Positions 53,844 to 61,713 of a DNA stretch of 64,000 nt are shown piece by piece. The stretch comes from JAAZLS01 sp964463285 (GTDB taxonomy: Bacteria; Bacillota; Dethiobacteria; DTU022). A model generated the notes under the pieces. That model saw only the letters and a program-made list of their open reading frames with translations, had not been told where the DNA came from and ran no database searches. Where the stretch lies: positions 1-64,000 of the forward strand of contig CAYXBB010000003.1 of NCBI GenBank assembly GCA_964463285.1, read 5' to 3'. Numbering within the stretch: the stretch's first letter is position 1; the number at the start of each line of letters is the position of its first letter. The position numbers and the translations under genes were made by a program.

Positions 53844-53952
53844 CTCGGTAATTTACAGATAAAAGCGCCAATAAATGGTTCGGGTGGTCTCCCGGCTCGG
53901 CCGGCCCACTCAAATGGATTTGTTTGTTGTGGTAACGTATAACCCACGCGCT

Positions 53953-54429
53953 TTACCTGGCAGCCACATTGATAATCTTTAGCCCTTTTTCCCTGGCATA
54001 TCTAATGGTTTGTAGGATGTCGCCGCCGGGATAAATTAAGGCACAGATACAATAAGCTGAATGATCAACCATAAAGCGATCTCGTTTTTCTACACAGCCG
54101 CTATAATATTCCTCCGACACACAGATCACTTCGTCTGCTTCCCCCAGCAAATTAGTATAAAGCCCTTTTTGCTCCGTATTCCAAAACTCATCTTGATTCT
54201 TACAGGCCAAAGCAAATACCAGGCGAATTTTTTTACCCATCTCTTTTTTCGCAACAATTAAAGACGCTGCTAACTGATCAAATCCCGGCATCCCAGCGGA
54301 AATAAATGTAGTTACGCCTTGTTTAATAAGGTTTTCCACCTCATAATCAAAGCGTGTTAATATCTGCTCAATCTTTTCTTTAGGCAATTTTTGGAGTCCG
54401 GTAAAACAGCAGGTTGATATTTTTACCAT
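53953..54429 (-). CDS. SLOG-fold protein, DUF1273/YpsA-like
   Basis: A 158-residue protein of the YpsA/DUF1273 group with CCFTGLQKLP near the start, FISAGMPGFDQLAA near 43 and RDRFMVDHSAYCICALIYPGG near 116. SLOG proteins bind nucleotide-like ligands. YpsA affects cell division in Bacillus, but the function here is not established. It is isolated, with a 122-base gap to a divergent RHH gene. Confidence 0.78.
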   Translation of the reverse strand: MVKISTCCFTGLQKLPKEKIEQILTRFDYEVENLIKQGVTTFISAGMPGFDQLAASLIVAKKEMGKKIRLVFALACKNQDEFWNTEQKGLYTNLLGEADEVICVSEEYYSGCVEKRDRFMVDHSAYCICALIYPGGDILQTIRYAREKGLKIINVAAR

Positions 54430-54552
54430 TCAAATCGCTCCTTCACCAGGTATTATGCACTGATACTTAGTGCATAAATAAAATTGTATCACAGATTGCA
54501 CTTAAAATGGATTTAATAAAAGTGTGTTTTAAATAACTGGAAGGAGATCGGG

Positions 54553-54735
54553 TTGAAGAAAAACAAGCATATCAGCATTCGAATTGATGGGGAGTTATTA
54601 CAGAAATTCCATTATGTGGCAAAATATGAAGATCGATCCGCCAGTGGCCAAATCATGTTTCTTATCAATAGCTGTGTGCGAGAATTTGAGGAAAAGTACG
54701 GCAAAGTTGATCTGACCAAGAAAGATAAAAAATAG
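54553..54735 (+). CDS. Arc-type ribbon-helix-helix DNA-binding protein
   Basis: A 60-residue protein with the beta strand KHISIRIDGELLQKFHYVAKY, then helices with RSASGQIMFLINSCVREFEEKYG (cited in part), typical of Arc/MetJ-fold repressors. The start is TTG 54553 with AAGGAG 6 bases upstream. It stands alone between the SLOG gene and the convergent guaA. It could autoregulate or be an orphan antitoxin; no toxin gene is beside it. Confidence 0.75.
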   Translation: MKKNKHISIRIDGELLQKFHYVAKYEDRSASGQIMFLINSCVREFEEKYGKVDLTKKDKK

Positions 54736-54737
54736 GT

Positions 54738-54836
54738 GTGCGGCTAGCCATCCCCCTTTAACAAGGGGACTTTGGAAGATGCCGAGGCGGATCCCCCCTG
54801 TGAAAGGGGCTGTCTGCATAGGCAGACCGGGGGATT
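54738..54836. repeat. dispersed hairpin repeat
   Basis: Contains nested inverted repeats: CCCCCTT/AAGGGG at the left, GTCTGC/GCAGAC in the middle, and ATCCCCC/GGGGGAT as the outer stem, followed by TTTTAC. Related CCCCTTT/AAAGGGG fragments occur near 3199-3220, 5380-5400 and 39045-39060. It fills the gap between two convergent genes and could also end transcription. Confidence 0.5.
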
Positions 54837-55844
54837 TTACTCCCACTCTATAGTAGCCGGAGGCTTGGATGTGATATCGTATACCACCCGGGTTACCGGG
54901 GGGATTTCAGCAGTAAGGCGGTCGGAGATCCGTTCCAGCAACTCATAGGGTAAATGGGCCCATTTAGCGATCATTCCATCAGTGGATATTACTGCCCTAA
55001 CTGCTACCACCGGCCCGTAAACCCGTCGACCTGATTTTGCTCCCACCGAATCTATTCCCGGCAGCAGTGCAAAATATTGCCATACCCGGGGGTTATCCCC
55101 AAACTGCTCGATCTCCCGGCAGACGATAGCATCGGATTCCTTAAGAATGTCTAATTTCTCCCGGGTCACTTCACCCATAATCCGCACCGCCAGTCCCGGA
55201 CCGGGGAAAGGCTGGCGATCTATGATCGTTGATGAGAGGCCCAGCTCTTTGCCTACCCGGCGCACCTGGTCTTTATATAATTCCCTTAAGGGTTCTATAA
55301 GCTTGAAGCCCAGTTCTTCCGGTAGGCCCCCTACGTTATGATGAGATTTAATTACCGCCCCCCCCTTCCGGCCACTTTCTACAACATCGGAGCAGATTGT
55401 TCCCTGAGCCAAAAAACCGATACTCTTCTCGGTCAGGGCCTGCTCCTTGAAAACGGTGATAAATTCATTCCCGATGACTCGCCGTTTCTGTTCCGGATCG
55501 GTAATCCCCTGCAGGCACTGCAAAAACCTATCCCGGGCATCCACAGCAATAAATTTTCCGTGTAGATAAGTTTTAAAAACCTTAATGACCTGCTCCGTTT
55601 CCCCCTGACGCAGCAAACCATGATCCACAAATATTGATACCAACCGATTCCCAATAGCTTTGTCCAGCAAAACAGCAACTACCGAAGAATCAACCCCGCC
55701 GCTTACTGCACAAACTACTTTTTCATCTTTATTCACCTGCTGTCTTATTTGTTTAACAGCTCTTTGAATAAATTTTGAAGGGTCAAATGTTTTTTGAACC
55801 CGGTTCTTTGAACTCTCGGTAGAATCCAAGATCATATCCCCCAA
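54837..55844 (-). CDS. guaA: GMP synthase ATP-pyrophosphatase subunit (no glutaminase domain)
   Basis: A 335-residue protein equal to the C-terminal part of GuaA. The PP-loop is VSGGVDSSVVA (about 46-56), then GTICSDVVES, RQPFPGPGLAVRI and the dimerisation domain ending TSKPPATIEWE. The N-terminal class I glutaminase is absent and no such gene lies upstream. It would make GMP from XMP using free ammonia or a separate glutaminase (GuaAA), a two-subunit form known from archaea and some bacteria. The exact start (TTG 55844 or ATG 55835) is unclear. Confidence 0.9.
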   Translation of the reverse strand: MGDMILDSTESSKNRVQKTFDPSKFIQRAVKQIRQQVNKDEKVVCAVSGGVDSSVVAVLLDKAIGNRLVSIFVDHGLLRQGETEQVIKVFKTYLHGKFIAVDARDRFLQCLQGITDPEQKRRVIGNEFITVFKEQALTEKSIGFLAQGTICSDVVESGRKGGAVIKSHHNVGGLPEELGFKLIEPLRELYKDQVRRVGKELGLSSTIIDRQPFPGPGLAVRIMGEVTREKLDILKESDAIVCREIEQFGDNPRVWQYFALLPGIDSVGAKSGRRVYGPVVAVRAVISTDGMIAKWAHLPYELLERISDRLTAEIPPVTRVVYDITSKPPATIEWE

Positions 55845-55929
55845 CGCATAAAAGATTGGTTTACGTAAAGTTTACCATATTTTTAGGTTTAACAGCCAAG
55901 ATTATTTTAACACGGGGAAGGAGGGCAGG

Positions 55930-56025
55930 ATGTCTGACAAACAGCTTGCGTTTGAAAAACCTCCTTCCTTATCGGAGGGGCTTGTCTTTCAGGGGGTGGA
56001 AAAACCGGTAACCGATATATTTTAA
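55930..56025 (+). CDS. candidate 31-residue small protein
   Basis: A short frame from ATG 55930 to TAA 56023-56025 with a strong SD (GAAGGAGG, 5 bases before the ATG). The product begins MSDKQLAFEKPPSLSEG and ends VTDIF. It shows no known motif. An inverted repeat (GAAGGAGG/CCTCCTTC) sits over its SD and codons 11-13, so the SD could be hidden in a hairpin. It might be a small gene or a leader for the ATPase gene that starts 77 bases later. Confidence 0.4.
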   Translation: MSDKQLAFEKPPSLSEGLVFQGVEKPVTDIF

Positions 56026-56102
56026 TCCTATTCCCGACCATTAAGTCTCCGCTGACATATTATAAATCAAAGGTTTTACACTATTGCTTAGGAGGTACAA
56101 AA

Positions 56103-57212
56103 TTGCCCAGGGGAAAGTTGAAAAAAGTTTTTCCAGGATCCAATTCCGCCTACGGATTTTATTCATTTTATGACCAGATTATTGAGGATGACGCCGCCAG
56201 GATCTTTGTGATCAAGGGTGGGCCGGGGGTTGGAAAATCCACCTTGATGTTCAGCATCGGCGATGAGGTGCTAAAAAGGGGGTTTGACGTAGAACATCAC
56301 TGTTGTTCGGCGGATAGTGAGTCCCTGGATGGAATGGTAATCCCTGAATTAAATATCGCCTGTATTGATGGCAATGCCCCGCATGTGGTTGATCCTAAAA
56401 ACCCCGGAGCGGTGGATGAAATTCTCCACCTGGGTGAATTCTGTAACTTTGATGATGTGATGGCTTTTCGTGAAGAAATTTTGAAGGCAAACCGGGAAAA
56501 TGCCCGCCTTTACCGCCGGGCTTATCGCTACCTGGCGGCAGCCAAGCTGTTTCTTGATGAGGTGGAAGACTATTACCTGGAAAACAGCTGTCTGGATCAT
56601 GTCGGTCTGGATCAGAAGGCCCTGGAACTGATAAACGATATTTTCGGCGACAGCGTAAATGACTATCGCCGCAAAAAAAGAGAAAGACATCTGTTTGCCA
56701 CAGCCATTACCCCTGAAGGGCCGGTTAGCCACCTGGATACAATAATTGCCGGTGTATCCAAACTATTTATAATTTCGGGCGACGACGGTACCGGGAAAAA
56801 TGAGCTGATTGCCCGCATAAAAGACGCCGCAGTAATGCGGGGATATCTGGTGGAGGTTTACCACTGTGCCCTAGATCCCTGTAAAATTGATCATGTTATT
56901 ATTCCGGAACTTAAAACCGCCGTCTTGAACAGCGTCCCTCCCCACCTGTTGGAGCCCTACGGAAGCGATAGGGTAATAGAGACAGACTCTTTTGTGCAAG
57001 ATCCGGGTCCGGAATTTAAACAGGAACGCAATATTGCCCGTCGCTACTACCAGCAATCATTCGATACCGCTATTTGCTATTTGCGCCGGGCCAGAGATGT
57101 GCACAAAAAATTGGAGGCCTACTACATCCCCCACATGCGGTTTAGCGAAATCAATGATCTCAGCCGATCCATCCTGGAAAAAATACTTGCTTACCAGGGC
57201 AGGCGCCATTAG
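56103..57212 (+). CDS. two-P-loop ATPase, PRK06851 family
   Basis: A 369-residue protein with two related halves. The first carries a good Walker A, IKGGPGVGKSTLM (about 38-50); the second has SGDDGTGKNE (about 226-235), in which the final Ser/Thr is replaced by Asn, so it may be inactive. HHCCSADSESLDG and YHCALDPCKIDH are parallel Cys/His segments in the halves and could bind metal. The family is conserved in Firmicutes without known function. The start is TTG 56103 with AGGAGGT upstream. Confidence 0.8.
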   Translation: MPRGKLKKVFPGSNSAYGFYSFYDQIIEDDAARIFVIKGGPGVGKSTLMFSIGDEVLKRGFDVEHHCCSADSESLDGMVIPELNIACIDGNAPHVVDPKNPGAVDEILHLGEFCNFDDVMAFREEILKANRENARLYRRAYRYLAAAKLFLDEVEDYYLENSCLDHVGLDQKALELINDIFGDSVNDYRRKKRERHLFATAITPEGPVSHLDTIIAGVSKLFIISGDDGTGKNELIARIKDAAVMRGYLVEVYHCALDPCKIDHVIIPELKTAVLNSVPPHLLEPYGSDRVIETDSFVQDPGPEFKQERNIARRYYQQSFDTAICYLRRARDVHKKLEAYYIPHMRFSEINDLSRSILEKILAYQGRRH

Positions 57213-57316
57213 CCCGGCTTCACCTTTGCAAAAGAACATTATGCCCATATCTGTAAATTAGCAAAATAAAAAGGTGCCGTTTTGCGCACACGCTTACAGC
57301 CCACTAATCCGGTCTT

Positions 57317-58942
57317 TTATTTGTTTTGGTCGGAAAATCGACCGCGATAGCGCAGCGCAGCGGCAATAAACTCCTTGAACAGGGGATGAGGCCGGTGAAA
57401 CCTGGATTTGAATTCCGGATGAAACTGCACCGCTACAAACCAAGGATGATCCGAAATTTCAATAACTTCCACCAAGTTGTCTTCCTGTTCGTTAATCCCG
57501 CTAAATATCATTCCCTGCTCCTCAAATTGGCGGCGATAGAAATTGTTGAATTTATAACTATGCCGATGTCTTTCCGTAACCCGATCGGTCCGGTAAGCCT
57601 GACCGGCAAAGGTATTCTTTCTAACAGTAAAGGGCTTTGCACCCAGCCGCCTGTTTACAAGGGTTCCTTCTTTTCGGGAAGCAGTTAACAGGTTAATCAC
57701 CGGTTGGGCCGTATCCGGATTAAATTCGGTACTGTGGGCTTCGGTCAGCCCGGCAACATTGCGAGCAAATTCAATCACCGCACATTGCATCCCCAGGCAG
57801 ACCCCCAAAAAAGGGATTTTCTCCTGACGGGCTACTTTAATTGCATTTATCTTGCCCTCTATGCCCCGCTCTCCAAACCCTCCGGGGACCAGGATGGCAT
57901 CCACCCCTTTTAACAGGTCCTCTGCTCGATTGGACTCCAGATCCTCGGCGGGAATTAACTTCACTTTTACTTCCGTGTCCCAATAAAGGCCGCTATGATA
58001 AAGAGATTCAATTATGCTCAGGTAGGCATCCCTCAAGGCCATATATTTGCCTACAAGGGCTATCACCACCTGTCGGGAAAGATTCCGACCCCTTTCCACT
58101 GCCTCTTCCCAGGCAGACATATCCCCCCGCCGGCAGTTAAGGCCCAGTTTTTCCACCACCAGATCATCAAACCCCTGTTTTTGCATCAGCAACGGTACCT
58201 CATAAATACTTTCCGCGCTGAGGCTTTCTATTACCTCTTCGGGCTTTATATCGCAAAACAGGGCAATTTTATCCTTAAGATATCCGGGCAAAGGATGTTC
58301 GGTTCGGCAAACAATGATATCGGGTTGAATTCCTATGCTGCGGAGTTCTTTCACACTATGCTGGGTGGGCTTGGTCTTAAGCTCACCGGACATGGGAAGG
58401 TAGGGCACCAGGGTAACATGAATATAAATTACATTCCCCCGCCCTAAGTCTGCTCGCATCTGGCGGATTGCTTCCAGAAAAGGCAGGCTTTCAATATCAC
58501 CCACCGTGCCTCCTATTTCTGTGATCACCACATCCATATCTCCGGTTTTACGGTCAATTAACTGTACCCTGGATTTTATTTCGTCTGTAATGTGAGGAAT
58601 AACCTGCACCGTTTTTCCTCCAAAAGCCCCCTTTCGTTCACCCCGGATAACCGACCAGTAAACCTTGCCGGTAGTAACGTTGTTGTCTCCGGTCAGATCT
58701 TGATCAATAAACCTTTCATAATGGCCCAGATCCAGATCTGCCTCCGTTCCATCCTCGGTAACGAAAATTTCTCCGTGTTGATTGGGGCTCATCGTTCCCG
58801 GATCATAATTAATGTACGGATCGAATTTCTGAATAGTTAGCTTTAGTCCGCTATGTTTTAGCAAACAACCCAAAGAAGCGGCAGTAATCCCTTTGCCCAA
58901 CGAAGAGACCACCCCGCCCGTGACGAAAACATATTTGGTCAT
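57317..58942 (-). CDS. pyrG: CTP synthase
   Basis: A 541-residue CTP synthase of full length. The synthetase domain has TGGVVSSLGKG (about 8-18) and QKFDPYINYDPGTMSP (about 40-55). The glutaminase domain has the nucleophile in GVCLGMQ (about 380) and His/Glu in QFHPEFKSR. It amidates UTP to CTP. GGAGGG lies just upstream of two ATGs; the second gives the standard MTKYVFVTGG start. A promoter is seen upstream. Confidence 0.97.
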   Translation of the reverse strand: MTKYVFVTGGVVSSLGKGITAASLGCLLKHSGLKLTIQKFDPYINYDPGTMSPNQHGEIFVTEDGTEADLDLGHYERFIDQDLTGDNNVTTGKVYWSVIRGERKGAFGGKTVQVIPHITDEIKSRVQLIDRKTGDMDVVITEIGGTVGDIESLPFLEAIRQMRADLGRGNVIYIHVTLVPYLPMSGELKTKPTQHSVKELRSIGIQPDIIVCRTEHPLPGYLKDKIALFCDIKPEEVIESLSAESIYEVPLLMQKQGFDDLVVEKLGLNCRRGDMSAWEEAVERGRNLSRQVVIALVGKYMALRDAYLSIIESLYHSGLYWDTEVKVKLIPAEDLESNRAEDLLKGVDAILVPGGFGERGIEGKINAIKVARQEKIPFLGVCLGMQCAVIEFARNVAGLTEAHSTEFNPDTAQPVINLLTASRKEGTLVNRRLGAKPFTVRKNTFAGQAYRTDRVTERHRHSYKFNNFYRRQFEEQGMIFSGINEQEDNLVEVIEISDHPWFVAVQFHPEFKSRFHRPHPLFKEFIAAALRYRGRFSDQNK

Positions 58943-59003
58943 CATTACCCTCCGTTTCGGACTGGTAGTGCGGCTAATTGAATGTTGATAAGTTCAAGTA
59001 CTG

Positions 59004-59032
59004 ATTCTACATCTGAAGACCATTCCCTGCAA
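59004..59032 (-). promoter_or_regulatory. promoter of pyrG
   Basis: TTGCAG and TAGAAT with a 17-base spacer on the minus strand, about 60 bases before the start. The initially transcribed bases show no G-run like the pyrG reiterative-transcription control of Bacillus. Confidence 0.45.
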
Positions 59033-59207
59033 GGGTATGGCGAAGGCGAACATGATCTTCCGAGTAATAAGATATTCCATATTTATAGCTACGCATACCT
59101 GTATACCGGAATTTTCTTAAAAAATAATTAAGATCTTTTTAGATCAATTGCAGTGTTTAGGGCCGCTACCTTTGATGGTCCGCCCCAAAAATTAAGGAGG
59201 AAACTAC

Positions 59208-59247
59208 TAAATTAAGTGAGTCAAAGTGACCGTCTCCGCCGACTCAC
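59208..59247 (-). terminator. intrinsic terminator at the spoIIP end
   Basis: On the minus strand GTGAGTC/GACTCAC (59241-59247 and 59216-59222) with an 18-base loop, then TTAATTT. The stem overlaps the spoIIP stop codon. Confidence 0.5.
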
Positions 59248-60683
59248 CTGCGCTGAAACCGGGACCATGCCCTTTGAAGCGTATCGACAGTGAGTTTTCC
59301 CTGCCGCCGAAAATCTTCCCAGGACTCATTCCAGTTGGCTCTAAGAACCCCCAGGTATTTAGGCCACTGTTTGGCAGCCCCGGAAAGGGTGAGCATCTTT
59401 TCCCGGGCAAACTCTCTTAGCCGCCGGCTTTCTTCCGGAAGGCGCTGCCAAAAATATTTCAGGTTTCCAGGATACTCTCTGAGCCCCCGGGAAGACAGTT
59501 CCGGAAGATCCTGAAGCCACTGCTTAGTGCGATTGAACCACCTGTTTACTCTATCCGGCAGGCTTTTCCAGTAACCCGCAGCCTTGGGAAGCGCATTTGG
59601 CTCATTGACTACATAAAATCCAAATGCTATCCCCAAGCTGGCTATCAACAAACCCAGCACCGTTCCGGAAACCGCTTTGTTGATCCCCCCGGCATCGCGG
59701 TAAAGTGCCGGAGGTTTCGGAGATACCTCTTCTGCGGAAGGCGTGCCGGGAAAATAGGCGGGCCCATAAAAATAATAAGCCACAATATCGCTAAAATGAA
59801 CAACCCCATTTTCTGCTGCCTCTTTGGTGTTGGTGTGGGCTCCCACTTCCAGAAGCAGGCTTAAAGGTGAGAGATCCTGGTTAAAATCACCAAAGGTAAT
59901 CAACACCCCTTTTATCAATCCGGGATAGATCCAGTCGCTGTAGCCCTTCAGATCAAAAGCAAAGCCCTGATTTACCTCTGCATGGGGATTGTCCTGTCCC
60001 ACTACTATTTGAATTTTTGTCAGCCATTCGCCATCCATTTGCAAACTATAAGTTTCCGGTGGGGCAGCATCACGGTGAAGATCAAATATAGCATCGGGGC
60101 GTTTGCGTAAAAGGTGGACAGCAGTAACCCGGGAGCGCCGGTAAGCACCCCGGTCGTGGGGAAGATGCATATGATCCGAATATAGCACCTCGATGCCTTT
60201 GGCGGTTAAAGCATCCCTGAAAGCCCTTCCTACGGCATGGATCCCCCCATGCCCGTAAATACTGTCCGTGCCGTCGCTGGGAACATAGCATTCCGCATTG
60301 TGACTATGGTATATGGCGATTTTGCGTGAAGGCCGGCTTTGGGTCGAAAGAACCGGGGGGAGCAGCACTGATGTGGAAGCAGGAGATTTTAATTTAACCT
60401 GCTCCCTGAAACAGGCCTGGGCAATGTAGCGCTCCACTGAAATTACCTCATACAACCGGTTGTCGGAGGCTAAATAGCGGTCTCCAATTCTTAACCGGCG
60501 TCCGGTAACTGTAATCAGTTTGCCTTGTTCATCTACCAGTTGGAAATAATTTTCTCCGGTAATCTCCTGCGGGGTTAACTCCTCAAAAACATCGCGGCTT
60601 AAAACTATCTTCGGGGCAGTGCTCCATACCACCAGGGCTATCAGCCACAATAGTAAGTTATACCGCCAGTTGTCGCCCACCAT
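59244..60683 (-). CDS. spoIIP: stage II sporulation protein P (SpoIIP-like)
   Basis: A 479-residue protein with an N-terminal membrane anchor (about 9-28) and the SpoIIP amidase core. IYHSHNAECY (about 123-132) holds a zinc His and FDLHRDAAP (about 200) another, with LLLEVGAHTNT containing the catalytic Glu. A second transmembrane helix (about 338-358) precedes a basic helical tail absent from Bacillus SpoIIP. In sporulation SpoIIP removes peptide stems during engulfment. GGGGAGGT precedes the ATG. It follows the DUF1614 gene by 22 bases, suggesting an operon. Confidence 0.9.
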   Translation of the reverse strand: MVGDNWRYNLLLWLIALVVWSTAPKIVLSRDVFEELTPQEITGENYFQLVDEQGKLITVTGRRLRIGDRYLASDNRLYEVISVERYIAQACFREQVKLKSPASTSVLLPPVLSTQSRPSRKIAIYHSHNAECYVPSDGTDSIYGHGGIHAVGRAFRDALTAKGIEVLYSDHMHLPHDRGAYRRSRVTAVHLLRKRPDAIFDLHRDAAPPETYSLQMDGEWLTKIQIVVGQDNPHAEVNQGFAFDLKGYSDWIYPGLIKGVLITFGDFNQDLSPLSLLLEVGAHTNTKEAAENGVVHFSDIVAYYFYGPAYFPGTPSAEEVSPKPPALYRDAGGINKAVSGTVLGLLIASLGIAFGFYVVNEPNALPKAAGYWKSLPDRVNRWFNRTKQWLQDLPELSSRGLREYPGNLKYFWQRLPEESRRLREFAREKMLTLSGAAKQWPKYLGVLRANWNESWEDFRRQGKLTVDTLQRAWSRFQRR

Positions 60684-60705
60684 TACACCTCCCCTGACTA
60701 CATGT

Positions 60706-61338
60706 CTAGCTTTCGCCCGAGCCTCGCTCTAAACGCTCTCGAACTTCCCCGATCACCTCGGCCAGCATTACTGCAATTACTCCGGCCACCAGGGTGGCAT
60801 CAAAAGCCCCCGCTCCCCCCAAAACAATGGGATTATGCCGGACGGCCCTGATAATATTTTCTCCCCAGGCCGCAAGATCCAAAACTATTATGGTCAGAAC
60901 ACCGCCAATAAAAGAAGATCTGCGAGAACGACCCAGCAGGTAGGCAATCAATCCGGCTATTGCTGCCGGCAGGTAAAGGGGATCAAACAGGTAACCCCAG
61001 GATCCGGGGGTAAGGGGCAAGGTGCGATCGATAATCCAGATTGCCCCTGCCGAGATAACCGCAGTGATCAGTCCCCGAAATTTCTCTTCCCGGGTATCGG
61101 CGATCAATATCAGATAGGCACAGATGGCCACCGGGATGATCCCCCCACCGATATTTGCATACAGATCACCCCCCAGGAAAAGTGCCGGTAGCCGCCCTCC
61201 GATGAGCATGGCCACTACAAGCAGCAGGGCGTGAATTTTCCCCATCCGCAGCCGGTCCAGGGCTCGGTGCATGACAAACAGGTAGATCAGCACCACTAAG
61301 GTGGTTACTAACAGCACGGCAGGGGATCTGCCAAACAT
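60706..61338 (-). CDS. DUF1614 membrane protein
   Basis: A 210-residue membrane protein with about six helices and the GGRLPALFLGG region (about 47-57) and GAGAFDATLVAGVIAV near the C-terminus. It fits DUF1614, found in Firmicutes and archaea, of unknown function. AGGAGGTG precedes the ATG. The neighbouring spoIIP suggests a link with sporulation, by context only. Confidence 0.88.
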   Translation of the reverse strand: MFGRSPAVLLVTTLVVLIYLFVMHRALDRLRMGKIHALLLVVAMLIGGRLPALFLGGDLYANIGGGIIPVAICAYLILIADTREEKFRGLITAVISAGAIWIIDRTLPLTPGSWGYLFDPLYLPAAIAGLIAYLLGRSRRSSFIGGVLTIIVLDLAAWGENIIRAVRHNPIVLGGAGAFDATLVAGVIAVMLAEVIGEVRERLERGSGES

Positions 61339-61402
61339 CGGGGGTTCACCTCCTGGAAAAACATATCAAGGCGAATTTATTTTCTCCCAAGCCCCCTGTT
61401 AT

Positions 61403-61446
61403 ATGCAAAAACCTTCCGGCCGTTTGAATCCGAAAGGTTTTTGCAT
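61403..61446 (-). terminator. intrinsic terminator of the FmdB gene
   Basis: Inverted repeat with 17-base arms and one wobble (61403-61419 and 61430-61446). On the minus strand the stem ACCTTTCGG/CCGGAAGGT is followed by TTTTTGC. Confidence 0.75.
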
Positions 61447-61502
61447 TTAGAAAAACGAATATCCCGGCAAGCCTGTCAGCAACTGCTGCAGTTACGGATG
61501 CT

Positions 61503-61688
61503 TCACCCGCCACAGCTGCCGGAGGAAGCCGGGCTACCGCCTGAGCTGCTGCGGGTGGAGCGAAAAGTGGAAAACACCCGTTTGGCTTTCGCTCCGCAAG
61601 AGGGGCAGCTTAAACTATCCACCTCGCTGCGGCAAAGGTTTTCAAACTTCTCCCGGCAATTGGTGCAGACAAATTCATAAAGCGGCAA
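61503..61688 (-). CDS. FmdB-family zinc-ribbon protein
   Basis: A 61-residue zinc ribbon with CTNC (about 8-11) and CPSC (about 28-31), then a Ser/Gly-rich tail. FmdB-type proteins are putative regulators. The start is TTG 61688 with AGGAGG 8 bases upstream. It lies 25 bases after serA on the same strand and is followed by its own terminator. Confidence 0.88.
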   Translation of the reverse strand: MPLYEFVCTNCREKFENLCRSEVDSLSCPSCGAKAKRVFSTFRSTRSSSGGSPASSGSCGG

Positions 61689-61713
61689 GGCGCTGGCCTC
61701 CTTTCTTATTAAC

